Origin: Streptomyces liliiviolaceus | Lineage (GTDB): Bacteria > Actinomycetota > Actinomycetes > Streptomycetales > Streptomycetaceae | DNA length: 64,000 nucleotides | Reading direction: 5' to 3' | Assembly: GCF_018070025.1 (NCBI RefSeq) | Contig: NZ_JAGPYQ010000002.1 | Coordinates: forward strand, 186,001-250,000 | Shown: in pieces, positions 55,929 to 64,000 of the stretch | How positions within the stretch are numbered: position 1 is the first letter of the stretch | Layout of the letters: each line of letters begins with the position of its first letter | Position numbers and translations under genes: made by a program | Notes under the pieces: generated by a model | Told to the model about the DNA's origin: nothing | Databases searched by the model: none | The model's input: only the letters and a program-made list of their open reading frames with translations

Positions 55929-58900
55929 ATGACGGCTACATCCCACGAGCAAGTCGTCGACGCGCTGCGGGCCGCGTTGAAGGAGAACGAGCGTCTGAGG
56001 ACCGCCGCCCGTGACGCCGGAGGTGCCCACGGGCCCATCGCCATCGTCGGCATGGGCTGCCGGTATCCCGGAGGGGTCGGCAGCCCGCAGGACCTGTGGC
56101 GGCTGGTCGCCGACGAGGTCGACGCCATCGGCGCCTTCCCCGACGACCGCGGCTGGGACCTGGCCGCCCTCTACGACCCGGACCCCGACTCCCCCGGCAC
56201 CTCGTACGTCAAGGAGGGCGGGTTCCTCGGGGAGGCCGCGCGGTTCGACGCCGAGTTCTTCGGCGTATCGCCCCGCGAGGCCCATGCCATGGATCCGCAG
56301 CACCGGCTGCTGCTGGAGACCAGCTGGGAGGCCCTGGAGGACGGCGGTCTCGACCCGGCGTCCCTGCGCGGCAGCCGCACCGGGGTCTTCGTGGGAACCA
56401 TGTACGGCGACTACGGCTCGCGTCTGACGCCCGCCCCCGCCGACTACGAGGGCTACCTCGGGCTCGGCAGCGCGGGCAGTCTCGCCTCGGGGCGCGTCGC
56501 CTACACGCTCGGTCTCCAGGGCCCGGCCATGACCGTGGACACCGCCTGCTCCTCCTCCCTGGTGGCGCTGCACCTCGCGTGCGCCGCGCTGCGCAGGGGC
56601 GAGTGCTCGCTGGCCCTGGCCGGCGGGGCGACCGTCATGGCCACGCCCATGCCGTTCGTGGAGTTCAGCCGGCAGCGCGGGCTGGCGGCCGACGGCCGCT
56701 GCAAGTCGTTCGCCGCGTCGGCGGACGGCACCGGCTGGTCGGAGGGTGCCGGCGTGCTGCTGCTGGAGCGGCTGGAGGACGCCCGCCGCCTGGGCCATCC
56801 GGTGCTCGCCGTCGTCCGCGGCACCGCCGTCAACCACAACAGCGACAGCAACGGGCTGACTGCGCCCAGCCGCCGGGCCCAGGAACGCGTCATCGCCGAC
56901 GCGCTGGCGGACGCCGGTGTGCCCGCCGTCGAGGTCGACGCCGTCGAGGCCCACGGCACCGGCACCTCCCTGGGCGATCCCATGGAGGCGCAGGCCCTGG
57001 AGGCCGCCTACGGCGTCGGCCGTCCCGCGGACCGCCCGCTCCACCTGGGGTCGCTGAAGTCCAACATCGGTCACACACAGGCCGCCGCCGGTGTGGCCGG
57101 CATCATCAAGATGGTCTGCGCGATGCGGCACGGCGTGCTGCCGCGGACCCTGCACGCGGACGAGCCCAACCCGCACGTCGACTGGGCCGACGGCACGCTG
57201 AACCTGCTGACCGAGGCCACGGCGTGGCCCGACCGCGGGCACGCCCGGCGGGCGGCGGTGTCCTCCTTCGGCATCAGCGGCACCAACGCCCACGTGATCC
57301 TGGAACAGGTGTCCGCGGCCGGGACCGAGCCCTCCGGCACGGCTCACGCGGCGCCACTGCCCGTCGTGCCCGTCGTCCTGTCGGCGAGCGGCGGGCCGGC
57401 ACTGCGCGACCAGGCCGCCCGGCTCCTCGACCGGGTGACCGCCGAACCGTCCCGGCCGGTCGACCTCGGCCTCTCGCTGTCCACCACCCGCAGCCACCTC
57501 GGCCATCGTGCCGCCGTCCTCGCGCGGGACGAGGCGGAACTGCGCGCCGGGCTGCGCGCGCTCGCCGACGGCACCGGCCATTCCGCCGTCGTCCGGGGCA
57601 CCGCGGCCGACGGCCGGACCGCGTTCCTCTTCGCCGGACAGGGCGCCCAGCGACTCGGTATGGGCCGCGAGCTGTACGGGACGTTCCCCGCGTACGCGGC
57701 GGCCTTCGACGCCGTGTGCGCCGAGCTCGACGCCCGGCTGGACCGTCCGCTGCGCGAGGTGCTGTACGCGGCCGAGAACCCGGCCGGGGCCGTGCTGCTG
57801 AGCCGCACCGAGTACACCCAGCCCGCGCTGCTCGCCTGCGAGGTCGCCCTGTTCCGGCTGTTCGAGTCGTGGGGCGTCCGGCCGGACGCGGTCCTCGGGC
57901 ACTCCGTGGGCGCGCTCGCCGCCGTCCACGCCGCGGGGGTCCTCTCCCTGTCCGACGCCGCCGAACTGGCCGTGGCCCGCGGCCGGGTCATGCAGCGCCT
58001 GCCGGAGGGCGGCGCCATGGTGGCGCTGCGGGCGGACGAGAAACAGGCGGCCGAACTGCTGGCCGGGCGCACCCACCGTGTCTCCGTCGCCGCCGTCAAC
58101 GGTCCGGCCGCCACCGTGCTCTCCGGGGACCACCGCGATCTGACGGAGGTGGTCGCGCAGTTCGAACGCTCCGGCGGCAAGGCCACCTGGCTGCCGGTCA
58201 GTCACGCCTTCCACTCACCGCTGATGGAGCCGGCCCTGGACGACCTGCGGGCCGTCGTGGCGAAGCTGACGTTCGAGGCGCCGCACCTCACCGTCGTCTC
58301 CGACCTGACCGGCCGGCCGACCCTGCCCGGTCAGCTCGCCGACCCCGAGTACTGGGTCCGCCACGCCCGCGAGACGGTCCGCTTCCAGGACGGCGTACGC
58401 ACCCTGGCGGAGATCGGCTGCACCCGGTTCCTCGACCTGGGGCCCGCCGGGGACCTCACGGCGACGAGCGCCGACTGCCTCGCCGACACGGCCGCGCACG
58501 AACTCGTCCCGGCCCAGCACCGCTCCCGGCCCGAAGCGCCCACCGCGCTCACCGCGCTCGCCCGGCTGCACGCCTGCGGCACCCCGGTCGACTGGGAGGC
58601 GGTGTTCGCCGGCCGGGGCGCCCGCCGCGTCCCGCTGCCGACGTACGCCTTCCAGCGCCGCACCTACTGGATCGGCACCGCCGACGCCCCCGGCGATCTG
58701 CGGTCGGCCGGCCTCGGCCATCTCGACCACCCCGTGCTGACCGCCGTCGCCGATGTGCCGGAACCGGGCGGGACCCTGTACTCCGGACGGCTGTCCGGCG
58801 CCACGCACGGCTGGCTGGCGGACCACCGGGTCGCCGGACAGGTACTGCTCCCCGGCACCGCCCTGCTCGACCTGGTGGCGAGTGCCGCCCGCGCCGAGTC

Positions 58901-61900
58901 CTACGACCTGGTCGAGGACCTCGTCCTGGAGGCGCCCCTGCCCGTGCCCCGGGACGCCGAGATCCAGCTGCGGGTACTGATCGCCGCGCCAGGCGCCGAC
59001 GGCGGGCGCACGGTCACCGTCCACGCCCGCCGGGCCGACGGCACCGGGCCGACGCCGTGGACACGCCACGCCCGGGGCACACTCGCCCAGTCCCCGCCCG
59101 CCGGTGACGGCAACGACGCCGGCCGGTGGCCGCCCGAGGACGCCGAACCCGTCCCGGTGCCACCCGGCGACCTCTACACGGACCTGGCCGCGCGCGGGCT
59201 GGAGTACGGGCCCGCCTTCCGCGGTGTGCGCGCCATGTGGAGGCGCGGCGAGGAGGTCTTCGCCGAGGTGGCGCCCGCGGCGGAGCACGGGACGGGCGGC
59301 GGGTACACCCTGCACCCCGCCCTCCTCGACGCCTGCCTGCACCCCCTGGCGGCCGTCGGCGCGGCGGCGGACGGCCGGAGCCTCGTCCCGTACGCCTGGT
59401 CAGGTGTACGGATCCACCGCGCCGCGGCCGACCAGGTGCGGGTCCGGCTGGCCCCCGCCGGTCCCGACACGGTCACCGTCGAGGTGACCGACACCGACGG
59501 CAGGCCGGTCGCCACGATCGGCTCGCTCTCCCTGCGCCCGGTCCCGGTGACCGCCGCCGCGGCCGACGACCTCCTGCTGCCGCGCTGGACGGCCCTGTCC
59601 GGCCTGCCCGCGGCGCCCGCGACCGACCGCTGGACGCGGGTCGGCCCCGGCGAGGCCCTTCCCGACGTGGCATCCCTGACCTCCGCGCTGGCGGCGGGGG
59701 CGCCCGCCCCCGAGGTCGTGCTGCTGAGCTGCGGCGAGGCCGACGACGACCCGGCCGCGGTACGGGGCGTGCTGCACGAGGTGCTGGTCGCGGCCCGGCT
59801 GCTGCTGGACGACCGGCGGCTGGCCGGCACCCGGCTGGTGGTCCGCACCCGCGAGGCCGTCGACGTGTCCGGCGCACAGTCGCCCGCCCGGCTCGCCCAC
59901 CGCGCGGTGTGGGGCCTGGTGCGGTCCGCCCAGAGCGAGCACCCGGGACGCTTCGCCCTCCTCGACGAGGACGGATCCGCCGCCTCCGGCGCCGCCGTGC
60001 CCTGTGCCGTGACCACCGCGGAGCCGCAGCTCGCGCTGCGCGACGGCACGGCCCACCGGCCCGTCCTCGCCCCGGCGCCCGGCCACGACGGACTGCGGCC
60101 GCCGGCCGGGGCGGGGAACTGGCGGCTGGACTACGTCGCCAAGCAGTCCTTCGCGAACCTGTCGCTGGAGCCCTGGCCGGAGGCGGACCTGCCCCTGGCA
60201 CCCGGTCAGATCCGGGTGGGCATGCGGGCCGCGGGCCTCAACTTCCGCGACGTGCTGCTGTCCCTCGGCGTCATACCGCCGTCCGTGGACCCCGACGCCG
60301 CCGACCGGGGCCAGGGCGGCGAAGGCGCCGGCGTGGTCCTGGAGGTCGGCGAGGGGGTCACCGACCTGCGCGCCGGGGACCGGGTCCTGGGGCTGTTCTC
60401 CGGCATCGGACCGACCTCGGTGACCGACCGGCGGCTGGTGTGCCCGGTCCCCGCCGGCTGGACCTTCCAGCAGGCCGCCGCCGTCCCGGTGGCCTACCTG
60501 ACCGCCTACTACGGGCTGGTGGACCTGGCCGGGCTGCGCGCGGGCGAGTCGGTCCTGGTGCACGCGGGCACCGGCGGCGTCGGCACGGCGGCGCTGCAAC
60601 TCGCCCGGCACCTGGGCGCCGTGCCCCACGCCACCGCCTCCCCCGGCAAGTGGGACACACTGCGGGACACCGGGCTGCCCGACGGGCGCATCGCCTCCTC
60701 GCGCGACCTCGGCTTCGAGGAGCGGTTCCTCGGCACGACCGGCGGTGCGGGCGTCGACGTCGTCCTCAACTCTCTGGCCGGCCCCTACGTCGACGCGTCG
60801 CTGCGGCTGCTGCCGCGGGGCGGCCGCTTCCTGGAGATGGGCAAGACCGACCTGCGGGACCCGGCCGAGGTGGCGGACCGGCATCCCGGCGTCACGTACC
60901 GGGCGTACGACGTGCGCGAGCCGGGGCCCGACCGGATCCAGGAGATGCTGCGCGCCCTGCTCGCCCTGTTCGAGTCCGGGGAGCTGACGCCACCGCCGGT
61001 GACCTCCTGGCGGATCGACCGCGCGGCGGACGCGTTCCGGCAGCTCGCCGAGGCCCGGCACGTGGGCAAGGTGGTCCTGGAACTGCCCGGCCCCGTCTGG
61101 GACACCCGACGCGCCGTGCTGATCACCGGCGGCCTGGGCTGGCTGGGCCGGCTGACCGCCCGTCACCTGGTCACCGGGCACGGGGTGCGCCGACTGGTCC
61201 TGATGGGGCGAGGGGCTCCCGGCGGGAACGCGGCGCGCGACCTCGACGAACTGCGCGCTCTGGGCGCCGAGGTGCGCACCCTGGCGTGCGACGCGGCGGA
61301 CCGCGACGCGCTGGCCGCGGCGCTCGACGGGCTCGGCCGCGCGGGCGTCCGGCTCGGCGGTGTCGTGCACGCCGCGGGCGTCGTCGACGACGGGCTGCTG
61401 TCCGCCCTCACGCCCGAACAGCTCGACCGGACACTGCGGCCGAAGATCGACGCGGCGGTCCATCTGCACGACCTGACGGCCGGGCTCGACCTGTCCGCGT
61501 TCGTCGTCTACTCCTCGCTCGCCGGTACCCTGGGCGCCGCGGGACAGGCGGGCTACGCCGCGGGCAACGCGTTCCTGGACGGTTTGGCGGAGCGGCGCCG
61601 TACGGCCGGCCTGCCCGGCGTGTCCGTCGTCTGGGGCCTGTGGGACGTGGCCGACGGCATGGGCAGCGCGCTGAGCGACGCCGACCTCGCCCGGATGGCC
61701 CGGCTGGGGGTACGGCCGCTGCCGGCGGACCGGGGACTCGCGCTGCTGGACGCCGCGCTGGAGAGCCGCTCGCCGGTCGCCGTGGCCGCCCGCTGGGACC
61801 GGTTCCGGCTGGCCGAACAGCGCCGCGACGGCACCCTGCCGACGCTGCTGACGGAGGTGGCGCCCGCCGCGGCGCCCCCGGCCGCCGGCCCGACGGACCG

Positions 61901-62426
61901 GGCGACGGGGGCGGGCGCCGCCGACCCGGCGCGGCACGACGGCGACGGCGACGGCGACGGCGAGAACGGCGCCGGGGACGACCTCATGGACCTGGTCCTG
62001 CGCGAGGCCGCCACGGTTCTCGGCCACGCCTCGCAGACCGTGCTCACCCCGGACAGCGTCTTCGACCGGATCGGCTTCGACTCACTGACCGCCGTCGAAC
62101 TGCGCAACCGCGTCACGGCCGCCACCGGGATCCGGGTGCCGGCGACCTTCATTTTCGACTGGCCGACACCGCGCGATCTCGTCGGCCACCTGCGGACCGG
62201 ACCGGCCCCCGCGGCCTCGCCGTCCGCCGCCCCGCAGGACGACGCGAACGGCTCCCCGGCCGACACGACCGACACGGCCGACGCACTCGGCGCGCTGGAC
62301 GGCGTCGAGGCGGCCGTCGCCGGACGCGTCCTGGACGACGCCGGCCGCACCCGGCTGCGTGAGCGTCTGCACCATCTGCTGGACCAGCTGTCCACCACGA
62401 CCGAGGACAGGACACCGAGGACATGA
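55929..62426 (+). CDS. Type I polyketide synthase, one KS-AT-DH-ER-KR-ACP module
   Basis: 2165 aa, 22 bp after PKS1. N-terminal docking helix (residues 1-30, [16 protein letters not shown]). KS ~36-462 (Cys207 in TACSSS). AT ~564-860: Ser659 in GHSVGA (usual GHSxGE), HAFH 759-762, malonyl type. DH ~928-1190 with His966 in [10 protein letters not shown] and YGPAFRG. ER ~1397-1715: LNFRDVL and NADPH loop [10 protein letters not shown] ~1727-1905 with VDD motif (B-type) and GYAAGN. ACP Ser2052 in [10 protein letters not shown]-terminal docking region ~2110-2165. This module fully reduces its unit. The KS and AT do not share the duplicated DNA of PKS1. The stop overlaps the next gene (ATGA). Confidence 0.95.
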   Translation: MTATSHEQVVDALRAALKENERLRTAARDAGGAHGPIAIVGMGCRYPGGVGSPQDLWRLVADEVDAIGAFPDDRGWDLAALYDPDPDSPGTSYVKEGGFLGEAARFDAEFFGVSPREAHAMDPQHRLLLETSWEALEDGGLDPASLRGSRTGVFVGTMYGDYGSRLTPAPADYEGYLGLGSAGSLASGRVAYTLGLQGPAMTVDTACSSSLVALHLACAALRRGECSLALAGGATVMATPMPFVEFSRQRGLAADGRCKSFAASADGTGWSEGAGVLLLERLEDARRLGHPVLAVVRGTAVNHNSDSNGLTAPSRRAQERVIADALADAGVPAVEVDAVEAHGTGTSLGDPMEAQALEAAYGVGRPADRPLHLGSLKSNIGHTQAAAGVAGIIKMVCAMRHGVLPRTLHADEPNPHVDWADGTLNLLTEATAWPDRGHARRAAVSSFGISGTNAHVILEQVSAAGTEPSGTAHAAPLPVVPVVLSASGGPALRDQAARLLDRVTAEPSRPVDLGLSLSTTRSHLGHRAAVLARDEAELRAGLRALADGTGHSAVVRGTAADGRTAFLFAGQGAQRLGMGRELYGTFPAYAAAFDAVCAELDARLDRPLREVLYAAENPAGAVLLSRTEYTQPALLACEVALFRLFESWGVRPDAVLGHSVGALAAVHAAGVLSLSDAAELAVARGRVMQRLPEGGAMVALRADEKQAAELLAGRTHRVSVAAVNGPAATVLSGDHRDLTEVVAQFERSGGKATWLPVSHAFHSPLMEPALDDLRAVVAKLTFEAPHLTVVSDLTGRPTLPGQLADPEYWVRHARETVRFQDGVRTLAEIGCTRFLDLGPAGDLTATSADCLADTAAHELVPAQHRSRPEAPTALTALARLHACGTPVDWEAVFAGRGARRVPLPTYAFQRRTYWIGTADAPGDLRSAGLGHLDHPVLTAVADVPEPGGTLYSGRLSGATHGWLADHRVAGQVLLPGTALLDLVASAARAESYDLVEDLVLEAPLPVPRDAEIQLRVLIAAPGADGGRTVTVHARRADGTGPTPWTRHARGTLAQSPPAGDGNDAGRWPPEDAEPVPVPPGDLYTDLAARGLEYGPAFRGVRAMWRRGEEVFAEVAPAAEHGTGGGYTLHPALLDACLHPLAAVGAAADGRSLVPYAWSGVRIHRAAADQVRVRLAPAGPDTVTVEVTDTDGRPVATIGSLSLRPVPVTAAAADDLLLPRWTALSGLPAAPATDRWTRVGPGEALPDVASLTSALAAGAPAPEVVLLSCGEADDDPAAVRGVLHEVLVAARLLLDDRRLAGTRLVVRTREAVDVSGAQSPARLAHRAVWGLVRSAQSEHPGRFALLDEDGSAASGAAVPCAVTTAEPQLALRDGTAHRPVLAPAPGHDGLRPPAGAGNWRLDYVAKQSFANLSLEPWPEADLPLAPGQIRVGMRAAGLNFRDVLLSLGVIPPSVDPDAADRGQGGEGAGVVLEVGEGVTDLRAGDRVLGLFSGIGPTSVTDRRLVCPVPAGWTFQQAAAVPVAYLTAYYGLVDLAGLRAGESVLVHAGTGGVGTAALQLARHLGAVPHATASPGKWDTLRDTGLPDGRIASSRDLGFEERFLGTTGGAGVDVVLNSLAGPYVDASLRLLPRGGRFLEMGKTDLRDPAEVADRHPGVTYRAYDVREPGPDRIQEMLRALLALFESGELTPPPVTSWRIDRAADAFRQLAEARHVGKVVLELPGPVWDTRRAVLITGGLGWLGRLTARHLVTGHGVRRLVLMGRGAPGGNAARDLDELRALGAEVRTLACDAADRDALAAALDGLGRAGVRLGGVVHAAGVVDDGLLSALTPEQLDRTLRPKIDAAVHLHDLTAGLDLSAFVVYSSLAGTLGAAGQAGYAAGNAFLDGLAERRRTAGLPGVSVVWGLWDVADGMGSALSDADLARMARLGVRPLPADRGLALLDAALESRSPVAVAARWDRFRLAEQRRDGTLPTLLTEVAPAAAPPAAGPTDRATGAGAADPARHDGDGDGDGENGAGDDLMDLVLREAATVLGHASQTVLTPDSVFDRIGFDSLTAVELRNRVTAATGIRVPATFIFDWPTPRDLVGHLRTGPAPAASPSAAPQDDANGSPADTTDTADALGALDGVEAAVAGRVLDDAGRTRLRERLHHLLDQLSTTTEDRTPRT

Positions 62427-64000
62427 CCGACCGCACCGCCGCGCCCGCGGCCCCCGCCCACCCCGGCAGCACCGTGACCGCCCCGCCACCGGCCGGGGAC
62501 CCCCGCTGGCTGCGGACCTTCCCCACGAGCGGGGAACCGGCCGCCCGTCTGGTGTGCTTCCCGCACGCGGGCGGCACCGCCACCGCGTTCACCGCGCTGG
62601 CCGCCGCGCTGCCCGAGGACATCGGACTGCTCGCGGTGCAGTACCCCGGGCGGCAGGAGCGCCGCGCCGAGGCCTGCGCGGACGACATCGGCACGATCGC
62701 CCGGCACACGGCGGCGGCCCTCGCGCCGTACACCGACCGCCCGCTGTTCCTCCTCGGCCACAGCATGGGCGCCCTGGCCGCGTTCGAGACGGCCCGGCTG
62801 CTGGAGGAACACGGCGCTGTGGCACGGCTGTTCGTCTCGGCCGCCCGGCCGCCCTCCCACGACTGGGAGGAACCCGACCTCGACGCCCTGCACGACGACG
62901 AGCTGGTGGCCGGACTGCGGCTGCTCGGCGGAGTGCCGGACGTGCTGCTGGCGGACCCGGAGCTTCGCGCCGAGGTGCTGCGCCTGCTGCGTGCCGACCA
63001 CCGGCTGCTCCAGCGCTACCGGTGCGCGCCGGACACCGTGCTCACCGCGCCGGTCACGGTGCTGCTCGCGGCCGACGACCCGAAGAACACCCTGGAGCAG
63101 GTCGGGGACTGGTCCCGGCACACCACCGCGGCGCACACCGTGGAGGTGCACCCCGGCGGTCACTTCGCGCTGACCGGACATGCCGCCGGCACCGCCGAAC
63201 TGCTGTGCCGCAGGCTGCGCGAGGACCTGGCCGCCCGGACGGCCGGGCCGGGGCCCGAGCTGGTGCGCGAGATCTACCTCGCCGGACCCGACGGAGGCAC
63301 CGGCCGTCCGTCCACCGATCTCACCACCCTCCAGGAGGCGGCCCGTGAGGTGCTGCCCGCGTCCGCGTACGGGTACGTCGCGGGCGACGCCGGGACGGGG
63401 GGCACGGCACGTGCCAACCGCGCGGCGTTCGACCGGTGGCGGATCCTGCCGCGCATGCTGCGCGGCGTCACCCGGCGCGAGCTGTCGGTCCGTCTGTTCG
63501 GCCGTGACCTGACCGCCCCGGTGCTGCTGGCGCCGATCGCCGCGCAGACCGTCGTCCATCCGGAGGGCGAGCTGGCGGCCGTCCGCGGCGCCGCCGACGC
63601 GGGGGTGCCGTTCGTCCTGTCGTGTTTCGCCTCCCACTCCATGGAGGAGGTCGCGGCGGCGGCCGGTCCGCAGCCGCGGTGGTTCCAGCTGTACTGGCCG
63701 TCCGACCAGGAGATCGCCGCCTCCCTGGTGCGCCGGGCCGAGGCGGCCGGATACTCCGCCCTGGTCCTCACCGTCGACAGCCCGGCCTTCGCGTACCGTC
63801 CGGTGGATCTGGACCACGGCTATCTGCCGTTCCTCCACGGCGCCGGGCTGGCCAACTTCACCACCGATCCCGTCTTCCGGGCGACGCTGCCCCCGGATGC
63901 CGACGACCGGACAGTGGCCGGACACTGGGCGGCCGTCTCCGCCAACCCGTCCCTGACCTGGGACCGCCTCCCGTGGCTGCGCGAGCTGACCGGCCTGCCG
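62423..64000 (+). CDS. Type II thioesterase fused to FMN alpha-hydroxy-acid oxidase, 3' end missing
   Basis: One uninterrupted frame from ATG 62423 to the window end (526 codons). Residues ~25-265 are a type II thioesterase: [25 protein letters not shown] (Ser114), catalytic His247 in HPGGHFAL. From ~275 the sequence is lactate 2-monooxygenase-like: [88 protein letters not shown]. The last ~140 residues of that domain, with the catalytic His/Arg, lie beyond the window. The first domain removes wrong or stalled acyl chains from ACPs; the second oxidises 2-hydroxy acids. Coupled to PKS2 by ATGA. A covalent fusion of the two is unusual. Confidence 0.85.
   Translation, partial: MTDRTAAPAAPAHPGSTVTAPPPAGDPRWLRTFPTSGEPAARLVCFPHAGGTATAFTALAAALPEDIGLLAVQYPGRQERRAEACADDIGTIARHTAAALAPYTDRPLFLLGHSMGALAAFETARLLEEHGAVARLFVSAARPPSHDWEEPDLDALHDDELVAGLRLLGGVPDVLLADPELRAEVLRLLRADHRLLQRYRCAPDTVLTAPVTVLLAADDPKNTLEQVGDWSRHTTAAHTVEVHPGGHFALTGHAAGTAELLCRRLREDLAARTAGPGPELVREIYLAGPDGGTGRPSTDLTTLQEAAREVLPASAYGYVAGDAGTGGTARANRAAFDRWRILPRMLRGVTRRELSVRLFGRDLTAPVLLAPIAAQTVVHPEGELAAVRGAADAGVPFVLSCFASHSMEEVAAAAGPQPRWFQLYWPSDQEIAASLVRRAEAAGYSALVLTVDSPAFAYRPVDLDHGYLPFLHGAGLANFTTDPVFRATLPPDADDRTVAGHWAAVSANPSLTWDRLPWLRELTGLP

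Noticed and set aside
63180..63260. Frameshift or gene boundary between thioesterase and oxidase
   Set aside because: The codon frame from 62,423 stays open through the junction with family-like sequence on both sides; no start with a ribosome site was found at the junction.

Overview
The window is very GC-rich, with GTG starts, ATGA-type coupled genes, a SARP/AfsR regulator, TTA-codon genes, modular type I PKSs and actinobacterial families such as DUF2630, DUF4097, Rv1733c-like, LVIVD and DUF305. It reads as a Streptomyces (or close relative) chromosome segment. No rRNA, tRNA, CRISPR array or insertion sequence was seen.

Region 1 (1-15,946) looks like an uncommon biosynthetic locus. An AfsR/SARP regulator (cut by the window edge) converges on a gene for a secreted acidic repeat protein with ten DEGPN motifs. 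Next to that is an ATP-grasp protein of L-amino-acid-ligase type that has lost its usual ATP-binding lysines. Divergent from it run two operons. The first (4,993-8,427) encodes a serine acetyltransferase, a cysteine-synthase-like PLP enzyme, a cupin and an EamA exporter. The second (8,946-15,899) encodes a bicupin, a class B asparagine synthetase, a PrpF-type isomerase (with a TTA codon), an acyl-CoA-dehydrogenase-fold protein lacking the catalytic Glu, a dihydroorotase/hydantoinase-type amidohydrolase and a flavin reductase. My inference is that O-acetylserine is turned into a beta-substituted alanine, which is amidated, oxidised by a two-component flavin monooxygenase, cyclised or opened by the amidohydrolase, possibly joined to another amino acid, and exported. 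I cannot name the product.

Region 2 (16,039-41,000) is mostly ordinary chromosome. It holds a MoxR-ATPase/VWA-like operon, an amino-acid dehydrogenase divergent from its Lrp/AsnC regulator, an epoxide hydrolase, a HAD protein, DUF2630, a self-operating TetR gene, a divergent LVIVD/DUF305 secreted pair, a DUF6214-like protein, a ferredoxin-NADP reductase and an NCS2 purine permease. An ArsR-type repressor lies divergent from an Old Yellow Enzyme, followed by an NmrA-like reductase, an Rv1733c-like membrane protein, a BNR-repeat protein, and a HicB-like/DUF4097/DUF4097/ABC transporter gene set. Several intergenic gaps carry clear palindromic operators and terminator hairpins.

Region 3 (41,242-64,000, continuing past the window) is the start of a type I PKS cluster. 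A strong leader hairpin precedes a PLP aminotransferase and two PKSs. PKS1 carries loading KS-remnant-AT-ACP, then two KS-AT-DH-KR-ACP modules. PKS2 is one KS-AT-DH-ER-KR-ACP module. All extender ATs look malonyl-specific, so the chain through these modules should carry two conjugated double bonds and one fully reduced unit. Coupled to PKS2 is an unusual single reading frame that fuses a type II thioesterase to an FMN-dependent alpha-hydroxy-acid oxidase (lactate 2-monooxygenase-like), cut by the window end. The aminotransferase suggests a nitrogen-containing polyketide.
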